Assembly: GCF_000412335.2 (NCBI RefSeq)
Contig: NZ_KE161030.1
Span: forward strand, 3,240,865 to 3,304,864
Length of the DNA stretch: 64,000 nucleotides
Reading direction: 5' to 3'
Source: Cedecea davisae DSM 4568
GTDB taxonomy: Bacteria > Pseudomonadota > Gammaproteobacteria > Enterobacterales > Enterobacteriaceae
In this document: piece after piece, positions 1 through 7,533 of the stretch
How the letters are laid out: each line of letters begins with the position of its first letter
How positions within the stretch are numbered: position 1 is the first letter of the stretch
The notes under the pieces: generated by a model
Database searches by the model: none
Seen by the model: only the letters and a program-made list of their open reading frames with translations
What the model was told of the DNA's origin: nothing
Position numbers and translations under genes: made by a program

Positions 1-144
1 CGAGTCGAGATTTTGTGGATTTTTCCCGGAAAGACTCAGCAGCCCTGCGGGCTTGTTGATAAGCAGCAGGTGCTCGTCCTGATAAAGGATCTCTATCTCT
101 TCGCGGCACGGTGGGGCAATAAAAGTATCAACTATGGTAGACAT
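1..144 (-). CDS. RluA-family pseudouridine synthase, N-terminal 48 residues (cut by window edge)
   Basis: The reverse strand from 144 reads MSTIVDTFIAPP and continues to the window edge without a stop. The segment YQDEHLLLINKPAGLL carries the K-P-A-G-L-L signature found near the N terminus of RluA-type pseudouridine synthases, which isomerise uridine in rRNA or tRNA. The catalytic Asp (HRLD motif) would lie outside the window, so activity cannot be judged. E. coli RluA is similar around the KPxGLL motif but differs in its first residues, so this may be a paralogue rather than RluA itself. Confidence 0.75.
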   Translation of the reverse strand, partial: MSTIVDTFIAPPCREEIEILYQDEHLLLINKPAGLLSLSGKNPQNLDS

Positions 145-517
145 CAGGCTGCCCGGCTGGAGAGTGGGTGCGGATGATAACGAATTTTCAGCCGACAGGC
201 GAATCCGGTTGGTACAGCTGCAGCCAGATTTTACCCCCATGGCTGCGACATAATTTATCGAGGCATCGCGCAATTACTCAAACCCACATCATCTGGTGAT
301 TGATCCAGTAATTTACAGGAGGATAATTGCTTCACATCCACAGCAGTTAATATTCCGACCTGGCATTCGGAAACTTTATTTCAACCCGATTTTCGAGGTT
401 AAAAGAGAGAATCATATCTGTGCAGCGGGCCGGATGTCCGTCAGCCTCTAATTTCACAAATCTGATTGCCTGCAAAGAAATGATGAAATGTGAACTCAAA
501 GCATGGAGCACTTTTTT
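145..517. other. Intergenic stretch upstream of the DUF4160 gene
   Basis: This 373-base, fairly AT-rich stretch separates the divergent pseudouridine synthase and DUF4160 genes. I see no convincing ORF, tRNA or strong hairpin. Promoters for both sides should lie here, but I could not pick one with confidence. Confidence 0.5.
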
Positions 518-760
518 ATGCCTGTCATACTACGGATCAAAGGGTATATTTTCTTCTTCTATTCCAATGAAGGAACACCACGGGAACCCAAACACATTCA
601 TGTTCGGAATACTGATGCTGAAGCCAAATTCTGGTTAATTCCTTTTGTTACTCTCGCACGTAATGCTGGTTTCAGCCCCAGGGAACGAAATGAATTAGAA
701 AATTACGTTAAACAGTATCGCAAATTATTTATAGAGGCCTGGTATGGCTATTTCAGCTAA
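518..760 (+). CDS. DUF4160 domain protein (80 aa)
   Basis: The small protein begins MPVILRIKGYIFFFYSNEG and continues PREPKHIHVR, the usual shape of DUF4160: a start of the type M-P-x-[IV]-L-R, a YxFFFYSxE block and a P-x-H-I-H-V block. An in-frame ATG lies five codons upstream, but the 518 start matches the family N terminus and has GGAG eight bases upstream. The gene overlaps the next one, a DUF2442 protein, by 17 bp. Such pairs recur in bacterial genomes and have a toxin-antitoxin-like layout. The function is not established and no catalytic residues are evident. Confidence 0.8.
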   Translation: MPVILRIKGYIFFFYSNEGTPREPKHIHVRNTDAEAKFWLIPFVTLARNAGFSPRERNELENYVKQYRKLFIEAWYGYFS

Positions 761-992
761 ACACCTGAGATTTGATGAGCAAAAAATGTGGGTTGAACTG
801 AGCGATGGGCGCACTCTCGGCATCCCGCTGGATTGGTTTCCAAAGCTACTTAATGCCAGCCATCAACAGCGTAGCGAATACGAGTTAAGCACCCACGGCA
901 TTCACTGGGACGCACTCAACGAAGATATTTCGGTGGAGGGGCTGCTGGCGGGGCACGGCGATGCAACATGTCGCCCATACGATGCAGCCTGA
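744..992 (+). CDS. DUF2442 domain protein (82 aa)
   Basis: The protein starts MAISAKHLRFDEQKMWVELSDGR and carries the block LGIPLDWFPKLLNAS, then IHWDALNEDISVEGLL. This is the typical DUF2442 arrangement, in which a strand-rich N terminus is followed by the W-x-x-L-x-E-D-I-S-V-E-G-L-L motif. It starts inside the DUF4160 gene (17-bp overlap), so the two are almost certainly co-translated. In NadS-like and similar proteins DUF2442 is linked to an antitoxin or regulator role. That role is inferred here from the arrangement only. Confidence 0.8.
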   Translation: MAISAKHLRFDEQKMWVELSDGRTLGIPLDWFPKLLNASHQQRSEYELSTHGIHWDALNEDISVEGLLAGHGDATCRPYDAA

Positions 993-1044
993 AAGCCCTG
1001 ATGAATCACGTTAACAGGCAAGGCGACGTTATTTGCCGGCAGCC

Positions 1045-1071
1045 AAAAGCAAAGGGGCCATAACGGCCCCA
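1045..1071 (-). terminator. Rho-independent terminator of the cytochrome c gene
   Basis: On the minus strand a GGGGCC-GTTAT-GGCCCC hairpin is followed by TTTGCTTTT, 26 bases after the cytochrome stop codon. Confidence 0.65.
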
Positions 1072-1096
1072 TTCGGTCACAGATAAATTAGCGAAG

Positions 1097-2305
1097 TTAT
1101 TTAGCTTTCTCTTCGCCGACAATCTTCTGCACTTCAGCCTCGGTAGCTGCCGGAGCGCCATTGCCCCAGGAGCCGCGCACGTAGTTCACTACGTCAGCCA
1201 TCTCTTTGTCCGACAGCAGGCCTTTGTAGCCCGGCATCATAAACGGGATAGTGCCCTGGGTTTGCGGGGTGTGCGCCCCGTCAGCGATCACGCGGATCAG
1301 CGAGGACGGATCTTTCGCCATTACCGCAGAGTTGCCCACCAGCGACGGGACGTTGTAATCGGTGCCCTTCCCGTCCGGGCTGTGGCAGGTAGAGCAATAG
1401 CGCATATACAACGTTTTACCGTCGGACGGCTGAGAAAACACGGCGGCATTAACCGGAGCAGCCTCCGCTTTTTGCGGTTTAAAATTAGCGATATAGAGCG
1501 CAATAGCTTCCAGGTCAGAATCGGTCAGATATTGTGTACTCTGGGTAACGACTTCGCCCATCGGCCCGGCAATAGCATGGTGCTGGCTTCTGCCCTTGCC
1601 CAGCAGGTCTTTCACTTCCTGAGTGGACATATTCATGCCGCGCAGAGAAGGAGCATACCAGCCGTCGATCATCGCCCCGCTCAGGAATTCCGGGCTGGAA
1701 TCATCGTAACCTTTTTCCTGCATCGCTAAGCCGCGCGGCGTGTGGCAGGCGCCACAGTGGCCTGGCCCCTGCACCAGATAGGCTCCACGTTTGATTTTCT
1801 CCGCGTTATCGCCGCTTGCCTCAACGACTACTCCGCCGGACTTTACGTCATCCACAAACAGGCCGTTCCACACGCGCAGCGGCCAGCGGGCGGAAAGCAG
1901 CAGCGGAATGTCGTTCTGTTTATTGGCGGCCGCCGCCGGGGTGACTTCTTTCATAAAGTAGTCGTACAGCGCCTTTATATCCTCGTCGGTCATTTTGGCG
2001 TAGGAAGGATAAGGCATCGCCGGGTAGAGAGCGTGGCCGTCTTTGGCTATGCCCCGGCGAACCGCTTTTTCAAAATCTTTGTAGCTGTAATTGCCGATAC
2101 CGTTGGTTTTATCCGGCGTGATGTTAGTGGAATAAATATCCCCCACCGGCGTGGAGAACTTTTTGCCTCCGGCCATTGCCGTCCCGCCGTCTACCGTATG
2201 GCAGGCTACGCAGTCCGAAGCACGCGCCACGTATTCCCCGTGCGAGACAGCGGCAAAACCGCTGGCGGAAAAAATCAGTGAGATAGCCGCTAAAATCTGT
2301 TTCAT
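1097..2305 (-). CDS. Periplasmic triheme cytochrome c (alcohol/gluconate dehydrogenase cytochrome-subunit type)
   Basis: A Sec signal peptide (about residues 1-19, ending SGFAA) precedes three cytochrome c domains with CxxCH haem motifs at C32-H36 (CVACH), C184-H188 (CGACH) and C304-H308 (CSTCH). The 402-aa layout matches the cytochrome subunits that pass electrons from periplasmic flavin or quinoprotein dehydrogenases to ubiquinol oxidase or quinone. The gene lies only 6 bp downstream of the Tat-exported flavoprotein gene, so it probably serves as that enzyme's electron acceptor. No classical small dehydrogenase subunit is next to it. The substrate assignment is therefore inferred from the neighbours. 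Confidence 0.85.
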   Translation of the reverse strand: MKQILAAISLIFSASGFAAVSHGEYVARASDCVACHTVDGGTAMAGGKKFSTPVGDIYSTNITPDKTNGIGNYSYKDFEKAVRRGIAKDGHALYPAMPYPSYAKMTDEDIKALYDYFMKEVTPAAAANKQNDIPLLLSARWPLRVWNGLFVDDVKSGGVVVEASGDNAEKIKRGAYLVQGPGHCGACHTPRGLAMQEKGYDDSSPEFLSGAMIDGWYAPSLRGMNMSTQEVKDLLGKGRSQHHAIAGPMGEVVTQSTQYLTDSDLEAIALYIANFKPQKAEAAPVNAAVFSQPSDGKTLYMRYCSTCHSPDGKGTDYNVPSLVGNSAVMAKDPSSLIRVIADGAHTPQTQGTIPFMMPGYKGLLSDKEMADVVNYVRGSWGNGAPAATEAEVQKIVGEEKAK

Positions 2306-2311
2306 GTCTGG

Positions 2312-4216
2312 TTACCCCATCGCCACAAGTTCATTAACCGCGCGCCACGCCTGGTCAATTGCCGCGTGGGCGTAAGCGCTCCAGTCCGAGTCGGAGTTCG
2401 CTATCGTGATTCGGCCAATCGGCTGGCGGGCGCGGCTGATAATCTCGGGCATTTTCTCCATATCATCGCTTAATGAGTTAGCGTAATAGGCGTAGCCGTG
2501 CGCCCAGCGGTTCACCGTAATAGCCGCGATATCACGCTGACTATCAAACCCGGTATGGCCCAACATTTCCTGTAGCTGGGAACGGATCATCTCTTCGTGG
2601 GTTTCAAAAGTAGATCCCAACAGGAAGGCGCGACCCCGGCGGAACTGCTCGCGCGGCGACATATTGCTGCCCGGATAGGTCGGGACATACACCATATGAA
2701 TGCACATCGGGTCGTCCGGCGTTTTCGGATGATGGTAGTCGCCCATGCTCACAGGGTAATCGAGTTTTACGCGGCTGTACGGAGCGGCCGGGGAATAGAA
2801 TTCATGCACCCCGGTATTTTTAAACGCACGCCAGTTATTGACCACCACGTTGGTATAAACCAGCGGCGCTTTCACGTTAAGGCGCAGATCTTCTTTCTGC
2901 TGCTCCGGCATCTCCGGCACGAGGTACGGGATCATCATGTTGTAGCCCGCCATAATGGCGTTGCGGCTCTTCACCCGGTACAGCTTCCCGCTTTGGTTAT
3001 TGATGTAGCTCACCATCACGCCGCTATCGGTATTGGCCGCGTTGATAACGCTGCTGTTCAGGCGGATCCGGGTGCCGTTTTCCGGGATATCCAGCAGCTC
3101 GTAGTGCAGCCTCGCGGTGACGGAGTCTTCCATCGTGCTACCCGGCAATGCTTGCGGAATAAGCTTTCTCACCATCAGGCGAGTCAGCCCGGCATTACCG
3201 TCCGGGAAGTGATATGTGTACGGCTCTTCGAGATCGGCCAACGCTTCGCCGTCCAGCGGCGGGAGGCCCATCGCCTCCATACCCGGCAGCGCGCAGGCGC
3301 GGGCATCGCTACAGCTCACGCCTTCAATCCCGATGGCAAAGAAGTCGTTGGTACGCTGCTGGAAGTACATCAGCACCATTTTGCTTAAGCCGACTTTCTT
3401 CTCGAGGAATTCGTGGTAGCTGTGGGCGTCCAGCCACTCGGTTTTCTGCTCTACGCTCATCCCTGCGAGGTAATCAGACGGGTTAACGTGCAGGTCCAGC
3501 AACGCCTTGCGATCTGCCTCGCTAAGCGGGAAGTCATTGATAAAGGCTTCGATGCTGCGGCCATTTAGCCTGTCCGGCGGAATATCGTCGGAAACCGCGC
3601 GGCCAGGATCGCCGCTGACGATTTTGGTTTCGCCGAAGTTCTTTTTATCAAAAAACACGCCACGGCTCAGGTTGTTATCCGGGTAAAAGTTAGCATCAAA
3701 ACTGCTTTTCATACGCGTGATGCTGACGCCGAGGGAATCCATCAGGCCGTGAACCACCGGGCTGAAGTTACTGTTCGGAGACTGGAAAGACTCGCTGCCG
3801 CCGTAGCCGAGCAGGGTTTTGCCGCCGACGTTGAATTCGTTACGTTTGGCATGCCCACCGAAGTCGTCGTGGTTATCGAGCACCAGGATTTTTGCATCCT
3901 TGCCCATTTTGTCGCGCCAGAAGCAGGCAGCCGCCAGGCCACTGATACCGCCGCCGACAATCACCAGGTCATACTCTTCTTCTGGCGGCAGTTTGCTGAA
4001 GTCGAATTTTTCGTGCTCGCGGCCAAGGGCGTGCGCCATTTCGAACGAGCCGGGGTGGTTGCCGCGTAGCCCGGTTAATAGCGGAGGATAGTAATCTGCA
4101 TTAAGAGCGGCGCTGCCCGGCACTTTGCCGGTAGCCCTCACCAGTTCCAGAGGCGTTAAGCCAGAGACAATTGCAATTGCCATCCCGTTAAGAAAATCAC
4201 GTCGGGTAATAGACAT
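2312..4216 (-). CDS. spdH: Tat-exported FAD-dependent amine oxidoreductase, probable spermidine dehydrogenase
   Basis: The 634-aa protein opens with a twin-arginine signal (SITRRDFLNG, then a hydrophobic stretch to about residue 28). An FAD dinucleotide fold follows at residues 82-98 (VIVGGGISGLAA), then a GGHAKRNEF segment. Length, Tat signal and these blocks resemble Pseudomonas aeruginosa SpdH and the flavin-haem spermidine dehydrogenases described from Serratia and Citrobacter. Those cleave spermidine to 1,3-diaminopropane and 4-aminobutanal. The cytochrome gene follows after 6 bp and a 4-aminobutanal-type dehydrogenase lies upstream, which supports that reaction. The substrate is still an inference; another amine is possible. 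Confidence 0.65.
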   Translation of the reverse strand: MSITRRDFLNGMAIAIVSGLTPLELVRATGKVPGSAALNADYYPPLLTGLRGNHPGSFEMAHALGREHEKFDFSKLPPEEEYDLVIVGGGISGLAAACFWRDKMGKDAKILVLDNHDDFGGHAKRNEFNVGGKTLLGYGGSESFQSPNSNFSPVVHGLMDSLGVSITRMKSSFDANFYPDNNLSRGVFFDKKNFGETKIVSGDPGRAVSDDIPPDRLNGRSIEAFINDFPLSEADRKALLDLHVNPSDYLAGMSVEQKTEWLDAHSYHEFLEKKVGLSKMVLMYFQQRTNDFFAIGIEGVSCSDARACALPGMEAMGLPPLDGEALADLEEPYTYHFPDGNAGLTRLMVRKLIPQALPGSTMEDSVTARLHYELLDIPENGTRIRLNSSVINAANTDSGVMVSYINNQSGKLYRVKSRNAIMAGYNMMIPYLVPEMPEQQKEDLRLNVKAPLVYTNVVVNNWRAFKNTGVHEFYSPAAPYSRVKLDYPVSMGDYHHPKTPDDPMCIHMVYVPTYPGSNMSPREQFRRGRAFLLGSTFETHEEMIRSQLQEMLGHTGFDSQRDIAAITVNRWAHGYAYYANSLSDDMEKMPEIISRARQPIGRITIANSDSDWSAYAHAAIDQAWRAVNELVAMG

Positions 4217-4298
4217 AGAGAGCCTTTTTTATCAGTCTTATAGATATATCTTTACGAAATGATAACAAATGATTTCCGCCGCTGCGATAGCACCCGCG

Positions 4299-4328
4299 GC
4301 CAATCCCCCGCCTGAACCGGGGATTGGC
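4299..4328. terminator. Hairpin between aldehyde dehydrogenase and spdH
   Basis: A 10-bp perfect stem, GCCAATCCCC paired with GGGGATTGGC, has a 10-base loop. It lies between the aldehyde dehydrogenase stop and the spdH start. No strong T-run follows on the minus strand, so it may attenuate, stabilise mRNA 3' ends, or only weakly terminate. Confidence 0.45.
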
Positions 4329-4370
4329 GCTTTATTAAGCTCTTTAGCCCAGCGCTAACTTCCCCGAGCC

Positions 4371-5798
4371 TTATTCGGTGATGTCGCACATGATGTGTTT
4401 GATGCGGGTGTATTCGTCGAGCGAGTAGGAAGAGAGATCTTTGCCGTAGCCGGATTTTTTAAATCCTCCGTGAGGCATTTCGGCGCACAGCGGAATATGG
4501 TTGTTGATCCACACCGTACCGAAGTCGAGACGGGTGCTGAACCGCTGCGCCCGGCTGTGGCTGCTGGTCCAGACGCTGGCAGCCAGGCCATATTCCACAT
4601 CATTGGCCTGGCTAAGGGCTTCTTCCTCACCGGAAAACGACTGGATGGTCATCACCGGGCCAAAGACCTCATGCTGAATGGCCTCATCATGCTGCTTAAG
4701 CCCGGAGATGATTGTTGGCTCAAAATAGAAGCCCGGCCCCGCGCCCTTTTTGCCGCCGGTTTCTATTTTTGCGTGCGCCGGCAGCCGCTCGATAAAGCCC
4801 GTGACCTGCTTCAGCTGGTTGCTGCTGTTCAGCGCTCCGTACAGCGCATCGCGGTCGTCGGGCTGACCAAATGTTATCGTTTTGGTTTTCTCAATGAGCT
4901 TCTCAAGGAAGGCGTCATACGCTGACTCTTCAACGATAATGCGCGTAGCCGCCGTGCAGTCCTGCCCCGAGTTGGAGAATCCTGCGGCGGTAATAACCTC
5001 CACGGCTTTGCTCATGTCCGCATCGGCAAAAACCACCACCGGCGCTTTGCCGCCCAGCTCTAAGTGCGCTTTGGTCAGGTTAGCCGCCGCTGAGGCAGCA
5101 ACCTGTAACCCGGCGCGCACCGAACCGGTTATAGACACCAGCGAGGCCTCGGGATTTGAAACGACCAGCGACCCGGTTCCGGCTTTGCCCAGCACCACGT
5201 TGAACGCGCCCTGCGGGAAAATCGGTGCGGCGATTTCGGCCAACATCAGGGTACTGATTGGCGTGGTGTCGCTGGGCTTGAGCACCACGGTATTACCGGC
5301 CGCAAGCGCCGGGGCGATTTTCCATACCGCCATCATAAACGGGTAGTTCCACGGCGTAACCTGGCCGACAATACCCAGCGGTTCACGGCGAAGGGTGGAG
5401 GTAAACCCGGCGGTATATTCCCCGGAAGCTTTGCCTTCAAGGCAGCGTGCCGCTCCGGCAAAGAAGCGGATGGCATCGCAGGAGGCGGCGATTTCATCCC
5501 TCTCGATAAAGTGTTTTAGCTGCCCCGTTTCCTGGCTTTGTACGTCCACCAGGCGCTCAACGTTGCGCTCAATCTCGTCTGCCAGTTTCAGCAAAGCGCG
5601 CTGCCTTTCAGACGGCAAAGAGTGTTTCCACACCGCGAAAGCTGCTTTCGCCGCCGCGTAGGCCTGGTCCACTTCCGCCGCCCCGCCGTCGGGCGACTGA
5701 GCATAAACCTCGCCGTTAACCGGGCTGACCAGGTCGAATAACGCATTCTGCTCGCCCGCCACGTAGCGCCCGTTGATGAAATGCTTCAGGATTTGCAT
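4371..5798 (-). CDS. NAD-dependent aldehyde dehydrogenase, 4-aminobutyraldehyde dehydrogenase type
   Basis: The 475-aa ALDH-superfamily protein has the catalytic pair Glu247 (LELGGKAP) and Cys281 (NSGQDCTA) and the cofactor segment TPWNYPFMMAVWK at about residues 148-160. Blocks such as RFFAGAARCL, GQDCTA and EMPHGG closely match E. coli PatD (YdcW), which oxidises 4-aminobutanal to GABA in the cytoplasm. That aldehyde is what spermidine dehydrogenase would release, and spdH lies downstream on the same strand. A shift to another amino-aldehyde such as 3-aminopropanal cannot be excluded. It faces the GntR regulator gene across a 269-bp divergent promoter region. Confidence 0.8.
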   Translation of the reverse strand: MQILKHFINGRYVAGEQNALFDLVSPVNGEVYAQSPDGGAAEVDQAYAAAKAAFAVWKHSLPSERQRALLKLADEIERNVERLVDVQSQETGQLKHFIERDEIAASCDAIRFFAGAARCLEGKASGEYTAGFTSTLRREPLGIVGQVTPWNYPFMMAVWKIAPALAAGNTVVLKPSDTTPISTLMLAEIAAPIFPQGAFNVVLGKAGTGSLVVSNPEASLVSITGSVRAGLQVAASAAANLTKAHLELGGKAPVVVFADADMSKAVEVITAAGFSNSGQDCTAATRIIVEESAYDAFLEKLIEKTKTITFGQPDDRDALYGALNSSNQLKQVTGFIERLPAHAKIETGGKKGAGPGFYFEPTIISGLKQHDEAIQHEVFGPVMTIQSFSGEEEALSQANDVEYGLAASVWTSSHSRAQRFSTRLDFGTVWINNHIPLCAEMPHGGFKKSGYGKDLSSYSLDEYTRIKHIMCDITE

Positions 5799-6067
5799 CG
5801 CCTTCTCCTCAGATTAAACATAAACAATATTATGTAATATCTTTTGATGAGCAATCTTTCAATCCGCTTGTTTTAGCAACATGATTGGCATCTCAATTTA
5901 ACAATATTTTCACACAAACATCCGCAGCTTCCGCCGTTCAAACCCGGCTTACCCGCGTATGAAAGCGTAAAGCTCCTGGTTCTGGCAGGGCGGCCAGCGC
6001 CTTTCTTAAAAGGCCGTCCTGTGCTATCAATAACCGTTGATTCAGGGACTTTAAATCAGAGATTAAT
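5799..6067. promoter_or_regulatory. Divergent control region between aldehyde dehydrogenase and GntR gene
   Basis: This AT-rich 269-bp region holds the promoters of both divergent genes. A near-perfect palindrome, AATATTATGTAATATC at 5826-5841, lies just upstream of the aldehyde dehydrogenase start and is a candidate operator for the adjacent GntR regulator. A loosely similar AT-rich stretch lies upstream of the permease at about 9067-9090. These are visual candidates only. Confidence 0.4.
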
Positions 6068-6793
6068 ATGATTACTCATGCAGTAATATTCGCACCTATA
6101 GGACAGGCAAGTCGCTCCGATCAGATTGTGCAGCGACTTTCAAATGCAATTATTACTGGTTTGCTTGAGGCCAATGAGCAGCTTCCGAATGAGGCCGATC
6201 TTGCCAAAATGATGGGCGTTTCACACATTACTATCCGTGAAGCCTTAAATACCCTGCGGGCAAATAATTTAATCCATACTATTCGTGGCCGTAACGGCGG
6301 CAGCTTTGTTTGCGAAAACAGCGGTGAATTTAATACCACCCTGCACCCTTTTAAGGCCATCAGCTCCGACTATATTTCCGACCTGGGTGAAATGCATTGC
6401 GCCATAATAAGCCATAGCGCCAAACTGGCTTCCCGCAGAATGACGCCCGCCGATATTAACCGGCTGCGTGACTTTATAGAGGAGCTAAAAACGGCCGCCA
6501 CGCCGGAGATGAAGACCCAGGCCGATATGCGCTGCCTGCTGGCGCTTGCCGCCAGTTCCCAGTCCGCCAGGCTCGCCAACCAGGAGTTGCTGCTACAGGC
6601 CGAGTGGGCTTCGCTGGTCGCCATTCTTTACCGTTCTGAGGCTATTCATCGCGAAGTTATCGATCTTTATACCGAGCTGATTAACGCTCTGGAAAACCAT
6701 AATGAGCACGAAGCCGTGAGATTAGCCACGCAGCTAATCGACACCTTCACCCTTTATCTTATTGAAAATAAATTAAAATATAAATTCAGCTGA
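6068..6793 (+). CDS. GntR/FadR-family transcriptional regulator
   Basis: The 241-aa protein has a GntR winged helix at residues 13-82: LPNEADLAKMMGVSHITIREAL contains the helix-turn-helix, and IRGRNGGSFV the wing. An all-helical C-terminal half of about 140 residues resembles the FCD ligand domain of the FadR subfamily. The gene is divergent from the aldehyde dehydrogenase and is followed 23 bp later by a Cache-domain gene on the same strand. This layout suggests it controls the polyamine cluster in response to an intermediate. The ligand is unknown. Confidence 0.85.
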   Translation: MITHAVIFAPIGQASRSDQIVQRLSNAIITGLLEANEQLPNEADLAKMMGVSHITIREALNTLRANNLIHTIRGRNGGSFVCENSGEFNTTLHPFKAISSDYISDLGEMHCAIISHSAKLASRRMTPADINRLRDFIEELKTAATPEMKTQADMRCLLALAASSQSARLANQELLLQAEWASLVAILYRSEAIHREVIDLYTELINALENHNEHEAVRLATQLIDTFTLYLIENKLKYKFS

Positions 6794-6816
6794 CAACAAC
6801 AAACGCGGGCATAAAT

Positions 6817-7509
6817 ATGATCTTACCCTCATCGCTGCTACCCTTTACCCGTAAAATTGACGACATCATTAACTCCACCATCGATGCCACCGTTAGCCTT
6901 GCGCACGACATAGAGTCCGCCCTCGGCGAGTTTCGCGGCCACGACCTGAAGCTGCTGCTTGACCCGGCGGTTAAAAAGATGATTCAGGAGCACATCAAAG
7001 AGACGCTGAATAATACCGTTTACTGTTCCGGCTCCGGGTTTGCCAGCCATATTGAAGCCAGCCCGGATAATAAAGAATTCTGGCTTCTGGAGTGGTGGTA
7101 TAAAAAAGCAGACGGGGTTAACAAGGTCAATCTCGACCTGGATCAGGCTACCCAGCAGCGGCTGGATTTCAGAACCTTTGAATGGTTTAAACGCGCGCCG
7201 GAGCACGGTAAAGCCTATATTCACGGCCCGTATGTTGATTACGTCTGTAATACCTCGTACACGCTAACTTCAGCGATGCCGGTTTATTTTAATCAGCGCT
7301 TTGTTGGCGTTGCTGCGATTGATCTTTTAGTTAGCCAGGTGGAAGAAGAATTACTCCCGCTATTCAATAACCATAAAGTTGTCCTGACTAATATTGATAA
7401 GCGAATTATTTTCTCTTCCTGGCCGAAATACCGGGTGGGCGATCTGTTCAACACCGGCGATGTACAACCGGTGTATCAAAGCGATTATTGCACGCTGTAC
7501 GAGGTGTAA
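6817..7509 (+). CDS. Stand-alone Cache (PDC) sensor-domain protein
   Basis: The 230-aa protein resembles the ligand-binding Cache/PDC fold. An N-terminal long helix (about residues 8-60) is followed by a segment with FEWFKRAPEHGKAYIHGPYVD and a TSAMPVYFNQRFVGVAAIDL block, which are typical Cache strand and ligand-pocket sequences. There is no signal peptide, no transmembrane helix and no output domain, so it should be cytoplasmic. It sits 23 bp behind the GntR gene and probably shares its transcript. It may bind an amine or amino acid and cooperate with the regulator; that role is inferred. Cache domains normally occur outside the membrane attached to kinases or chemoreceptors, which makes this form unusual. 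Confidence 0.65.
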   Translation: MILPSSLLPFTRKIDDIINSTIDATVSLAHDIESALGEFRGHDLKLLLDPAVKKMIQEHIKETLNNTVYCSGSGFASHIEASPDNKEFWLLEWWYKKADGVNKVNLDLDQATQQRLDFRTFEWFKRAPEHGKAYIHGPYVDYVCNTSYTLTSAMPVYFNQRFVGVAAIDLLVSQVEEELLPLFNNHKVVLTNIDKRIIFSSWPKYRVGDLFNTGDVQPVYQSDYCTLYEV

Positions 7510-7510
7510 A

Positions 7511-7532
7511 AAAAGGGCCATCAGGCCCTTTT
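7511..7532. terminator. Bidirectional terminator between Cache gene and permease
   Basis: AAAAGGGCC and GGCCCTTTT form a hairpin with a short loop in the 24-bp gap between two convergent genes. It has A- and T-runs on both sides and so can stop transcription in either direction. Confidence 0.75.
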
Positions 7533-7533
7533 C

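Noticed and set aside
420..638. 72-codon open frame overlapping the DUF4160 gene
   Set aside because: Out of frame with DUF4160, no family features, and the DUF4160 frame is clearly the coding one.
2597..3388. 263-codon open frame opposite spdH
   Set aside because: Shadow of the real gene: composition is His/Arg-rich without domain signs.
5873..5891. Sigma-54-like promoter (TGCCA-6-TTGCT on the minus strand) before the aldehyde dehydrogenase
   Set aside because: Spacing is right, but the essential -24 GG is GC. No enhancer-binding regulator is nearby, and the adjacent regulator is of GntR type.
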